From assembly GCA_032358165.1 (NCBI GenBank), contig JAALGY010000032.1, positions 248,001 through 312,000 of the forward strand: a DNA stretch of 64,000 nucleotides, given 5' to 3'. Under the pieces are notes generated by a model, which was not told the DNA's origin, made no database searches, and was given only the letters and a program-made list of their open reading frames with translations. Each line of letters starts with the position of its first letter. The first letter of the stretch is position 1. This document shows, piece by piece, positions 20,701-31,200 of this stretch. A program made the position numbers and the translations under genes. The stretch is from Diplosphaera chodatii. Taxonomy: Eukaryota > Chlorophyta > Trebouxiophyceae > Prasiolales > Stichococcaceae.

Positions 20701-23700
20701 GACGCTGGACATCCCCACCCTGCCATCGGTGGACCTGCCCACGCTCACCCTGGACCTGCCGACGCTGCCATCTGTGGACATCCCCACTCTGCCCAGCATC
20801 GATGTGCCGACGCTGCCATCTGTGGACCTGCCCACTCTGACGCTGGACATCCCCACCTTGCCATCGGTGCAGCTGCCCACGCTCACCCTGGACCTGCCGA
20901 CGCTGCCATCTGTGGACCTGCCCACTCTGACGCTGGACATATCCACCCTGCCATCGGTGGACCTGCCCACGCTCACCCTGGACCTGCCGACGCTGCCATC
21001 TGTGGACATCCCCACTCTGCCCAGCATCGATGTGCCGACGCTGCCATCTGTGGACATCCCCACCCTGCCATCGGTGGAGCTGCCCACGCTCACCCTGGAC
21101 ACGCCGACGCTGCCATCTGTGGACATCCCCACTCTGCCCAGCATCGATGTGCCGACGCTGCCATCTGTGGACCTGCCCACCCTGCCATCGGTGGACCTGC
21201 CCACGCTCACCCTGGACCTGCCGACGCTGCCATCTGTGGAAATCCCCACTCTGCCCAGCATCGATGTGCCGACGCTGCCATCTGTGGACGTCCCCACCCT
21301 GCCATCGGTGGACCTGCCCACGCTCACCCTGGACCTGCCGACGCTGCCATCTGTGGACATCCCCACTCTGCCCAGCATCGATGTGCCGACGCTGCCATCT
21401 GTGGACCTGCCCACTCTGACGCTGGACATCCCCACCCTGCCATCGGTGGACCTGCCGACGTTCACTCTGGACCTGCCGACGCTGCCATCTGTGGACATCC
21501 CCACCTTGCCATCGGTGGAGCTGCCCACGCTCACCCTGGACCTGCCGACGCTGCCATCTGTGGACATCCCCACTCTGCCCAGCATCGATGTGCCGACGCT
21601 GCCATCTGTGGACATCCCCACCCTGCCATCGGTGGAGCTGCCCACGCTCACCCTGGACACGCCGACGCTGCCATCTGTGGACATCCCCACTCTGCCCAGC
21701 ATCGATGTGCCGACGCTGCCATCTGTGGACCTGCCCACCCTGCCATCGGTGGACCTGCCCACGCTCACCCTGGACCTGCCGACGCTGCCATCTGTGGACC
21801 TGCCCACTCTGCCCAGCATCGATGTGCCGACGCTGCCATCTGTGGACCTGCCCACCCTGCCATCGGTGGACCTGCCCACGCTCACCCTGGACCTGCCGAC
21901 GCTGCCATCTGTGGACATCCCCACTCTGCCCAGCATCGATGTGCCGACGCTGCCATCTGTGAACATCCCCACCCTGCCATCGGTGGAGCTGCCCACGCTC
22001 ACCCTGGACCTGCCGACGCTGCCATCTGTGGACCTGCCCACCCTGCCATCGGTGGACCTGCCCACGCTCACCCTGGACCTGCCGACGCTGCCATCTGTGG
22101 ACATCCCCACTCTGCCCAGCATCGATGTGCCGACGCTGCCATCTGTGGACATCCCCACTCTGCCCAGCATCGATGTGCCGACGCTGCCATCTGTGGACCT
22201 GCCCTCTCTGACGCTGGACATCCCCACCCTGCCATCGGTGGACCTGCCCACGCTCACCCTGGACCTGCCGACGCTGCCATCTGTGGACATCCCCACTCTG
22301 CCCAGCATCGATGTGCCGACGCTGCCATCTGTGGACCTGCCCACTCTGACGCTGGACATCCCCACCCTGCCATCGGTGGACCTGCCGACGTTCACTCTGG
22401 ACCTGCCGACGCTGCCATCTGTGGACATCCCCACCTTGCCATCGGTGGAGCTGCCCACGCTCACCCTGGACCTGCCGACGCTGCCATCTGTGGACATCCC
22501 CACTCTGCCCAGCATCGATGTGCCGACGCTGCCATCTGTGGACATCCCCACTCTGCCCAGCATCGATGTGCCGACGCTGCCATCTGTGGACCTGCCCACC
22601 CTGCCATCGGTGGACCTGCCCACGCTCACCCTGGACCTGCCGACGCTGCCATCTGTGGACATCCCCACTTTGCCCAGCATCGATGTGCCGACGCTGCCAT
22701 CTGTGGACCTGCCCACGCTCACCCTGGACCTGCCGACGCTGCCATCTGTGGACATCCCCACTCTGCCCAGCATCGATGTGCCGACGCTGCCATCTGTGGA
22801 CCTGCCCACTCTGACGCTGGACATCCCCACCCTGCCATCGGTGGACCTGCCCACGCTCACCCTGGACCTGCCGACGCTGCCATCTGTGGACATCCCCACT
22901 CTGCCCAGCATCGATGTGCCGACGCTGCCATCTGTGGACAACCCCACCCTGCCATCGGTGGACCTGCCCACGCTCACCCTGGACCTGCCGACGCTGCCAT
23001 CTGTGGACCTGCCCACTCTGCCCAGCATCGATGTGCCGACGCTGCCATCTGTGGACCTGCCCACCCTGCCATCGGTGGACCTGCCCACGCTCACCCTGGA
23101 CCTGCCGACGCTGCCATCTGTGGACATCCCCACTCTGCCCAGCATCGATGTGCCGACGCTGCCATCTGTGGACCTGCCCACCCTGCCATCGGTGGACCTG
23201 CCCACGCTCACCCTGGACCTGCCGACGCTGCCATCTGTGGACCTGCCCACTCTGCCCAGCATCGATGTGCCGACGCTGCCATCTGTGGACCTGCCCACCC
23301 TGCCATCGGTGGACCTGCCCACGCTCACCCTGGACCTGCCGACGCTGCCATCTGTGGACATCCCCACTCTGCCCAGCATCGATGTGCCGACGCTGCCATC
23401 TGTGGACCTGCCCACCCTGCCATCGGTGGACCTGCCCACGCTCACCCTGGACCTGCCGACGCTGCCATCTGTGGAAATCCCCACTCTGCCCAGCATCGAT
23501 GTGCCGACGCTGCCATCTGTGGACGTCCCCACCCTGCCATCGGTGGACCTGCCCACGCTCACCCTGGACCTGCCGACGCTGCCATCTGTGGACATCCCCA
23601 CTCTGCCCAGCATCGATGTGCCGACGCTGCCATCTGTGGACCTGCCCACTCTGACGCTGGACATCCCCACCCTGCCATCGGTGGACCTGCCGACGTTCAC

Positions 23701-26700
23701 TCTGGACCTGCCGACGCTGCCATCTGTGGACATCCCCACCTTGCCATCGGTGGAGCTGCCCACGCTCACCCTGGACCTGCCGACGCTGCCATCTGTGGAC
23801 ATCCCCACTCTGCCCAGCATCGATGTGCCGACGCTGCCATCTGTGGACATCCCCACCCTGCCATCGGTGGAGCTGCCCACGCTCACCCTGGACACGCCGA
23901 CGCTGCCATCTGTGGACATCCCCACTCTGCCCAGCATCGATGTGCCGACGCTGCCATCTGTGGACCTGCCCACCCTGCCATCGGTGGACCTGCCCACGCT
24001 CACCCTGGACCTGCCGACGCTGCCATCTGTGGATGTCCCCACCCTGCCCAGCATCGGTGTGCCGACGCTGCCATCTGTGGATGTCCCCACCCTGCCATCG
24101 GTGGAGCTGCCCACGCTCACCCTGGACCTGCCGACGCTGCCATCTGTGGACATCCCCACTCTGCCCAGCATCGATGTGCCGACGCTGCCATCTGTGGACA
24201 TCCCCACCCTGCCATCGGTGGAGCTGCCCACGCTCACCCTGGACGTGCCGACGCTGCCATCTGTGGACATCCCCACACTGCCCAGCATCGATGTGCCAAC
24301 ACTGCCATCTGTTGGTGTGCCTCCCACCACCCTCCCAACGCCGCCCACGCCCACCCTCCCAACACCACCCACGCCGACCTTCCCAACACCACCCACGCTG
24401 ACCCTCCCATCTCTGCCAACGCCCACCCTCCCGACAGCACCCACCCTGTCCCTTCCGACGCTGCCCACGCCCACGCTGCCCAGCCTGCCATCGGTAGGCT
24501 CGCTACCAACCCTTGCCACCACTGGAACCCTGCCATCGGTCGGCTCCCTGCCCACGCTGCCGTCACTGTCAACCTTGACGACCATCAGGACGCTGCCATC
24601 TGTCGGCTCCCTGCCAACGCTGCCCTCTGTCGGCTCCCTGCCCACGCTGCCGTCACTGTCAACCCTGACGACCATCAGGACGCTGCCATCGGTTGGCTCC
24701 CTGCCAACCCTGCCCTCTGTCGGCTCCCTGCCGACGCTGCCGTCACTGTCAACCCTGACGACCATCAGGACGCTGCCATCTGTTGGCTCCCTGCCAACGC
24801 TGCCCTCTGTCGGCTCCCTGCCCACGCTGCCGTCACTGTCAACCCTGACGACCATCAGGACGCTGCCATCGGTTGGCTCCCTGCCAACCCTGCCCTCTGT
24901 CGGCTCCCTGCCGACGCTGCCGTCACTGTCAACCCTGACGACCATCAGGACGCTGCCATCGGTTGGGTCCCTGCCAACGCTGCCCTCTATCGGCTCCCTG
25001 CCCACGCTGCCGTCGCTGTCAACCCTGACGACCATCAGGACACTACCATCGGTTGGGTCTCTGCCGACGCTCCCATCTGTTGGCTCACTGCCGACCCTGG
25101 CGTCAGTGGGCTCCTTGCCCACTGTGCCTTCAGTGGGCACGCTGCCCACACTTTCGTCAGTCGGCTCCCTGCCCACGTTGGCATCTCTGTCAACCCTCAC
25201 GACCATCAGGACGCTGCCGTCGGTCGCTTCTCTGCCAACGCTGCCGTCTGTCGCCTCTCTACCCACACTGCCGTCGCTGTCAACCCTGACTACCATCAGG
25301 ACGCTGCCATCTGTGGGATCCCTGCCGACACTCCCGTCTGTTGGCTCACTGCCGACGCTGGCGTCAGTAGGCTCCCTGCCGACGCTGTCGTCAGTGGGCT
25401 CCTTGCCCACGCTGCCGTCGCTGTCAACCCTGACAACCATCAGGACGCTGCCGTCAGTCGGTTCACTTCCAAGCTTCAGCCTGCCGTCCGTGAGCTCGCT
25501 GCCTACGCTGCCGTCTATTGGCTCATTGCCAACCCTGGCATCGGTGAGCCTGATGACATGCACCGCCCGCAGAATGTTTTCGTGGAACCAGTCTGTGCTT
25601 TCTGAGCCTCAGCTACTTGTCCTCATATGTTGTATGATCTCACTGCGTGTTGTCTGCTGCAGCTGCCAACGTTGCGCACCCTGCCGACGCTGCCTTCAGT
25701 CGCCTCGCTGCCCACGCTGCCATCTGTTGGTTCCTTGCCAACGCTGCCGTCACTGTCGACCCTGGCCACCATCAGGACCCTGCCATCCGTGGGATCGCTG
25801 CCCACGCTGCCGTCGGTCGCTTCCCTGCCGACGCTGCCGTCGGTCGCTTCCCTGCCAACGCTGCCATCGCTGTCGACCCTGACCACCATCAGGACCCTGC
25901 CATCGGTTGCCTCGCAGCCTACGCTGCCATCGGTTGCCTCCCTGCCGACGCTGCCATCGCTGTCAACCCTGACGACCATCAGGACCCTGCCATCGGTTGC
26001 CTCCCTGCTGACGCTGCCATCGGTTGCTTCCCTGCCGACGCTGCCCAGCCTGTCGACGCTGGCAACCATCAGGACGCTACCGTCGGTTGCTTCCCTGCCG
26101 ACCCTGCCGTCAGTTGCTTCCCTGCCGACGCTGCCATCTGTAGGCAGCCTGCCAACGCTGGCATCCCTGCCGACACTTCCCTCGGTGAGCGTCTTCTGAG
26201 TGACCCATTTCCAGTGACCCATTTGCTCCAGTGGAACTCCTGCCTAAGCAACCCTGGTGGCATGAGTATGACGGCGCTTCAGCGTTATGTATGGGTAGGG
26301 CTGACCAGTACTGTGCTCTTATTGCCGCAGTTCTCGTTCCCAACGTTGGGCAGCCTGCCGACGCTGCCTGCCACATTGCCAGCTTCGCTGGCCAGCCTGC
26401 CGGTCTTCAGGTTCCCGTCGCTGCCATCGGTGAGCCCTGTGCCTTCCAGTGTCAGAGGCATTGCTGTAAAATGCAAGCTGATGTTGTCTGTTGTCGCTTG
26501 TGTTCAGAGAGCATGGTGCACCACGCTCTCAAACAACATCAAGCGAGGCAGACAGGAAATTGGTCTGACAAGTGTGGCTTCCTTTGTCGTGCAGTTCCAG
26601 TTCCCTACGCTGCCCAGCATTGGCTCACTGCCGACAGCGGCATTCCCAACGCTGCCGTCAGTTGGCACGATACCAACCCTGACCTCGGTGAGTGTGTGCT

Positions 26701-27176
26701 ATCGCTGGACAGCCAAGCGTCAGCAGTTTCACTGGTCAGTGTCTCTGTGGCCCGCCAGCCAGGCTGCAATGTCCAAGCCACTGACCTGGCTTTTTCATGC
26801 TCTCGCGCAGCTGCCGACGCTCTACACGCTCGGCACGCTACCAGGCGCCCGCCCGGGGTTGCAGGTGCCGGTGCTGGTCCTCTTCCCAGGGGGCTTCCGG
26901 ACACCGACGCGGGTCACTGTGACGCTGCCCGCTCAGGTGCGCCCAGACAGCCTGCTTGACGAGATGACGCTCACTCAATGTAGGACTGCAGGCCGCTCAC
27001 ATGGTGCCTCACATGCCTGGCGTGCATTACGATTCCCAACGGCACTCCTGCAGCAGCGCTGACGGGCTGCGCATGTGATGCTTGAACAGGTCCAGGTGCC
27101 TCAGACGACGGTCGGCGGCAGCCCAGTTGGGCGCCGGCTGTTGGGCCGCGGTGGCAGCCTCCGTGGCGACGTGTAG
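14796..27176 (+). CDS. giant secreted PT/LPTLPSVD repeat protein (putative cell-wall or matrix protein)
   Basis: About 3,664 residues. Exons: 14796-14930, 15440-15643, 15815-25543 (9,729 bp), 25663-26184, 26331-26429, 26595-26687, 26811-26936, 27090-27176 (TAG); every intron is phase 0. Residues 1-25 form a signal peptide (MAGTAACLPLLLLALILSTA). A short non-repetitive region follows (GDVLSFKGLRQLLATVTKNG). Then come an APT/KAPT-rich tract with about a dozen LLSLPLTLTLGPSPT modules, a long array of octads of the type [LIV]PTLPS[VI][DE] mixed with LPTLTLD heptads, and a 30-residue LPSVGSLPTLPSLSTLTTIR array. The C-terminal 70 residues are unique (PGLQVPVLVLFPGGFRTPT; VGRRLLGRGG). There is no Cys, transmembrane or catalytic pattern in the repeats. 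Pro/Thr/Ser density suggests hydroxylation and heavy O-glycosylation, as in algal matrix glycoproteins; that is inference. I do not recognise the family. Confidence 0.85.
15839..18540 (+). repeat. coding repeat array 1: APT-rich modules
   Basis: Tandem coding repeats of triplet type (A/S/T)PT and KAPT. They are punctuated by about twelve copies of PLLSLPLTLTLGPSPT and by an acidic insert GGNGGEDDDSTPT that recurs three times, with an earlier variant near 15846. Nucleotide copies are highly similar, which points to recent unequal exchange. Confidence 0.9.
18650..24310 (+). repeat. coding repeat array 2: LPTLPSVD octads, 138-bp higher-order unit
   Basis: Basic units are an octad xPTLPS(V/I)(D/E) and a heptad LPTLTLD. 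From about 19,065 to 19,920 they form a higher-order unit of 46 residues (138 bp), seen in the spacing of the phrase cccagcatcgatgtgccgac. Later parts are rearranged, with variants such as VEIPTL, PTFTLD and SIGVPT. Identity between copies is very high at DNA level. Confidence 0.92.
24310..26200 (+). repeat. coding repeat array 3: LPSVGSLPTLPSL, 90-bp unit
   Basis: After a short PPTPTLPT bridge (24310-24480) a 30-residue unit recurs every 90 bp; accatcagg occurs at 24581, 24671, 24761 and 24851. The array crosses the intron at 25544-25662 and continues through the next exon, where VGS is largely replaced by VAS. Confidence 0.9.
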
Positions 27177-28260
27177 AGTTTGAGGATTGAGATACAATGA
27201 GCCCGTCCGATGGCCGATGAAGGCCCACTCAACTTTGCAACGCGCAGTCTGAGCGGCTGAAGCCTCAGCTGCCAATCACTCTGAAGATGAGAAACCATTG
27301 GAATCAGGTTGACCAGTTTACCACACAGCAGCCAGACAAGGGAGAGTCACCGCCATTTTGGCGCATAGGGGCTCATTGCCCATTTGAGGGTGCTTTCCAG
27401 AACGTCCTACCAGGCGGCACATGTTGTGCTAGGACCTTTCATAGGTGATAGGAGAACAGCAATGTTTTGGCGGTGCAGCATGGCTTAGTGCCTTAGGTAG
27501 ATATGCGTGAAGGCATGGACCGCATACTTGAATGCTTTTTGTTGCTGCCGACCGGCATATTGGGGCTGCATTTCCTTCGAATTGATTGCTTTTCGCTGCT
27601 AGGCTACAGCCTCAGGCAACCCAGGATGGTTGCATTTGTTTTGGACATTGTTGTTGCTGCAAACATCCAGTTGGGCTGCAGCATGTGCGCTGTGCGGGTG
27701 GGAAGCTGTGTGTTCCCAATGCTTTCTGCTGCTTTCATTTGTGGCGTGCCTCATATTCAAGGAGTGTGCACAGGAATGTAACCTTGTGATCAATTATATG
27801 ACGTTGCCCTCTCGCTCGAAGCAGGCAAGCAACAGCAGAGCAAAACAACAGTGCACTTCACGATTCGCCGAGCCAGACCACAGACTTTTAGGAACCGCAT
27901 CTGTTGACAGCAAGCGACACGTTATTCATGTGTGGCACAGGTTGAAACCCTGCATGTGCCCGCCGTCTGCTTGACTGTTCTTCTGCCAAACAGTGAGCAG
28001 CTGCGGGGGCTATGGCCAAGCCCCCTGTGGTACGCCCATATTCAAATGACATGTCCACCAGCTTACAGCTGCTCATCAGTCCTGAGCCTCATTGTTCCCC
28101 GTCTATAGTACACTGCGTCATTTGTTCTCAGCCAACTGACAGGCCTGTACCTGCTAATGCCAACATGCCAGTTACAGACACTGGGTGCTCAGCTCACAGT
28201 GTGCACCACAGCGCGAGCATTACACTTGCACTCGTGCCAGCTGTAATGCCCCCATTGGCA
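27177..28260. other. convergent 3' interval
   Basis: The plus-strand giant gene ends at 27176 and the minus-strand PP4R3 gene ends at 28261, so this 1.1 kb should contain both 3' UTRs. It is less GC-rich than the flanks. A 92-codon plus frame at 27503-27781 is hydrophobic but matches nothing I know and carries no other sign of coding. Confidence 0.55.
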
Positions 28261-31200
28261 TCAGTCCACACGCGGAATGACGAACTTGATGGGCAGCACC
28301 GGGCGCCGTGGCGAGGTCGGCTGATGTTCTGCATCCTGCATCCTGCTGCCATCTCTTGTCCTGCTGCCGTCCTCCTTCCTGCTGCCGAGGTCCCGCCACC
28401 GCTGCTGCTGGGGGGCCGAATGGTGGTACCCCGGCCGTGGGCTGCTGCCTGCGTGGGGGCTGCCGGAGTTCATGCCGCCGATGCCACCCTGGAGGGGCCC
28501 CTCACGGCTGCCCACTGTCACTATCGCCCTGGGTCGCTTGCCGCTGCGCGGCGATCCTGGAAGGCCGTCGGCCGCATCCAACGGCAGAGGACCCCGCTTC
28601 GAGCCTGCAGCATTGTGCAAAGGGGTTGACGGAATGCTGTGACACATTTGCCCAGTATGCCCTACACTGCTGCAGCATGACGACGCTGAGGTGTGTAGCT
28701 GGGACGGCGGCCAAAGTGCAGCAGACACAGGACTTGATCATGGGCTATGCACGAAGGAATGGGATGTGCCCACATGCAGGCGCGCCCTGCAGCAGGCCCT
28801 GACAAGGTGGCAACACCACCACAGGGATCCAGCGTAACACCCTTGAGGAGATTGACGGCAAGGCAGTTTGCGCGGCTCAGCTCACCGCTGGATGATGCTG
28901 ATCCGGCGTCTGACATGGGCGTCGAAGACCGCGGTGGTGACTCTGGCGCATCGTCATCGTCATCGTAATCTACCAGCGGCCCAAACAACCCGCCGCCAAG
29001 GCCTGGTCCTGCACAGCAGCCAGTACACATCGGCACATGACCCTGATTGACACCTGCTTACGGCAATGTATGACCGGGCATTGGCCGAGACGACAGCTGC
29101 AACCTGGGAGCAAGCCCGAAGGCCCAAGCGGCAACTGGACCCTCGACCGGGGGCCTACTGCCCCTATGTGCCTAATCTCAGTTCTCTGACCGCCAGCAAA
29201 CGAGGGAGGCCTCAGCACGTCAGGCTTCGAAGCGAGGCCCTGACAGCAGCACAACAGCTGGGCTGCGGCGACATGAGCATTTTTCTATTTTAAAAAATCT
29301 TTAATTTTTTTATGCACCTGGCGGCCGGCCGAAGGGGGGGCTGGACGCTCGGCCGTTGTTGCCGCTGGTCGCCGGCGAGGGCGCGGGTCCCGGGGGCCCC
29401 TCCTCCTCGTCGTCCCCCTGACGACAGGCACAGGCTGGCATTGCTTGACACCGCAGCACACTGGCAGCTGACTCCACGACCAGACTGGGTGCACACACCG
29501 GCGGGTCGCCGGGGGCTGCTGCTCGTGCAGTTCATCAACCGTTTGCCGGGCTCTTCACAGAGTACATGCAGATCGACACCTGCCCAGTGAAGGGTTCCAG
29601 GGCCTGCGACACATGTCGTCATTCTGCATGCACGCCCTCGCACCACACCAGCCCCAGCACACACTGCCGCAAGGGTCCCAATTCTGCGATGTGTGGCTCA
29701 TGCCCTTGCGCCACGCACCAAGCCAAACCACACTGGGCCCCGCGACTCACCCTAAACCCTAAACCCTCACCTCTGCGAAGTAGTCCTCCTCGTCGCGGCT
29801 GAGCGCGCGCGCCTCGGGCCGCCGCCGCTGCGCCTCCAATACCTGGCGGGCGGCCGCTGTGCTGGTGACGTCCGCCCCCGGGCCGTTCCGCTGCTGCGCC
29901 TGCACCAAACCAGCCACACGAGCGTCTGACATACTGCCCCGAGGTGACACTTGGAGGTCCCACGCTCAATTTCAACTACCTGGATCACAATGCACCCAGT
30001 CCGCTCTGCCTATGCTCCGACTGAGGATCTAGCCCAGACGTCGGGGTTATCAAGGCAAATTCAAAGCTGACCGTCTGCAGGTAGGGGGATGTAGGACCAT
30101 AGGTGAAGGCGTGCAAGGCACATCGCTCTGCTCAACATTGCATCCTTGCCCTCTCACCTGGTCATATTTCAGGCGGAGCGCCCGGAAGGTGTCGACGTAG
30201 TCGACCTCCTCCAGCTCCGAGCCGAACTTCTCGACCAGGTGGGCCACTAGCGCCTTGATGTTCTCGGCGCGAATGAACTCCACCATCTCCAGCACGACGC
30301 TGCAGCAGAGCACGGGCAACAGTCAGGTCACTCTGTCACGTTGTGACTCGTATGAACTGCCGGTCTGCAGAACTCTTGCTACAGTGTTAGGAGATGCGAT
30401 AAACATCCGGGTTCGGCGAGGTTGGCGAGATGACACACAGGCGATATAAGGGATCGCCTGTCGCTCATCTTGCAGTGAAGGTGTGCACTGCTGCGAGTTC
30501 TGTGCACCTGTTCAGCAGGTTGTAGCGGGGGCCGTTGGCGAGGAAAGCCTGGATCACGGGGTCGAAGAGGTTGTGCCGCACCAGGTACCGGTTGTAGAAG
30601 TCGTCCTGTTCAGTGCAAAACCAGGCCTTAGGTGCAGACAGTGCCGGAGTGTTGTGCAGCGTGGCATGATGCAGCTGGGCAATGGCAACATATCGCTGCA
30701 CAGCGGTCAACTGCTATTCAGCCAGCACAGCAGCTGTGCTGCAGTAGGTGTCAAGACAGTGAAGCATGCTGCAGGTCCCAGGCTCACATCGAAATCGACC
30801 ACTTTGCAATCATTTGCACACCAGAGTCGGTGTGCATGAGGACGAAAGTGCAGGTGTGCTGCAGCACCCAGCTGGGCGTTGCTTTGCACTGCCAGACCGC
30901 AACGCCACACTTCATCCGACACGCATTTACAAGGATTCAAACAATATTAAATTTTCTTGAATCTGACTGTTTATCAGCCAGGCGGTGCAGTCGCCTGCGG
31001 CAGAGCAGCGCCCACCTTCAGCCCGACGCAGGTGCGCAGGAAGCGGACGACGGCGACGCCGACCCAGGGCTCCCGCCGCCGCAGCGGCTTGATGGTCGCC
31101 TCCACCACGTGGTTGCGTAGTATGTAGTACTTTATGCGGTACGCGTGCCGCCCCACGCAGAAGCACAGCAGCTCCAGCAGCAGGACTAGCGTCCCCGCCG

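Noticed and set aside
18650..24310. CRISPR-like or satellite array
   Set aside because: Repeats are contiguous, without unique spacers, keep a 3-bp periodic open frame and lie inside a spliced coding sequence.
21030..24401. Cys/Trp-rich plus-strand ORFs (MCRRCHLWTSPPCHRW repeats)
   Set aside because: They are the +1 reading of the LPTLPSVD array, not independent genes.
18433..25563. 2,376-codon minus-strand ORF (and 860-codon ORF at 15772-18354) as genes
   Set aside because: They mirror the sense repeat array codon by codon. The sense strand has a signal peptide, phase-consistent exons and a unique C-terminus; the antisense frames have no such features.
27503..27781. 92-codon hydrophobic plus-strand ORF
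   Set aside because: Lies in a convergent 3' interval, has no partner exons, and resembles translated UTR.
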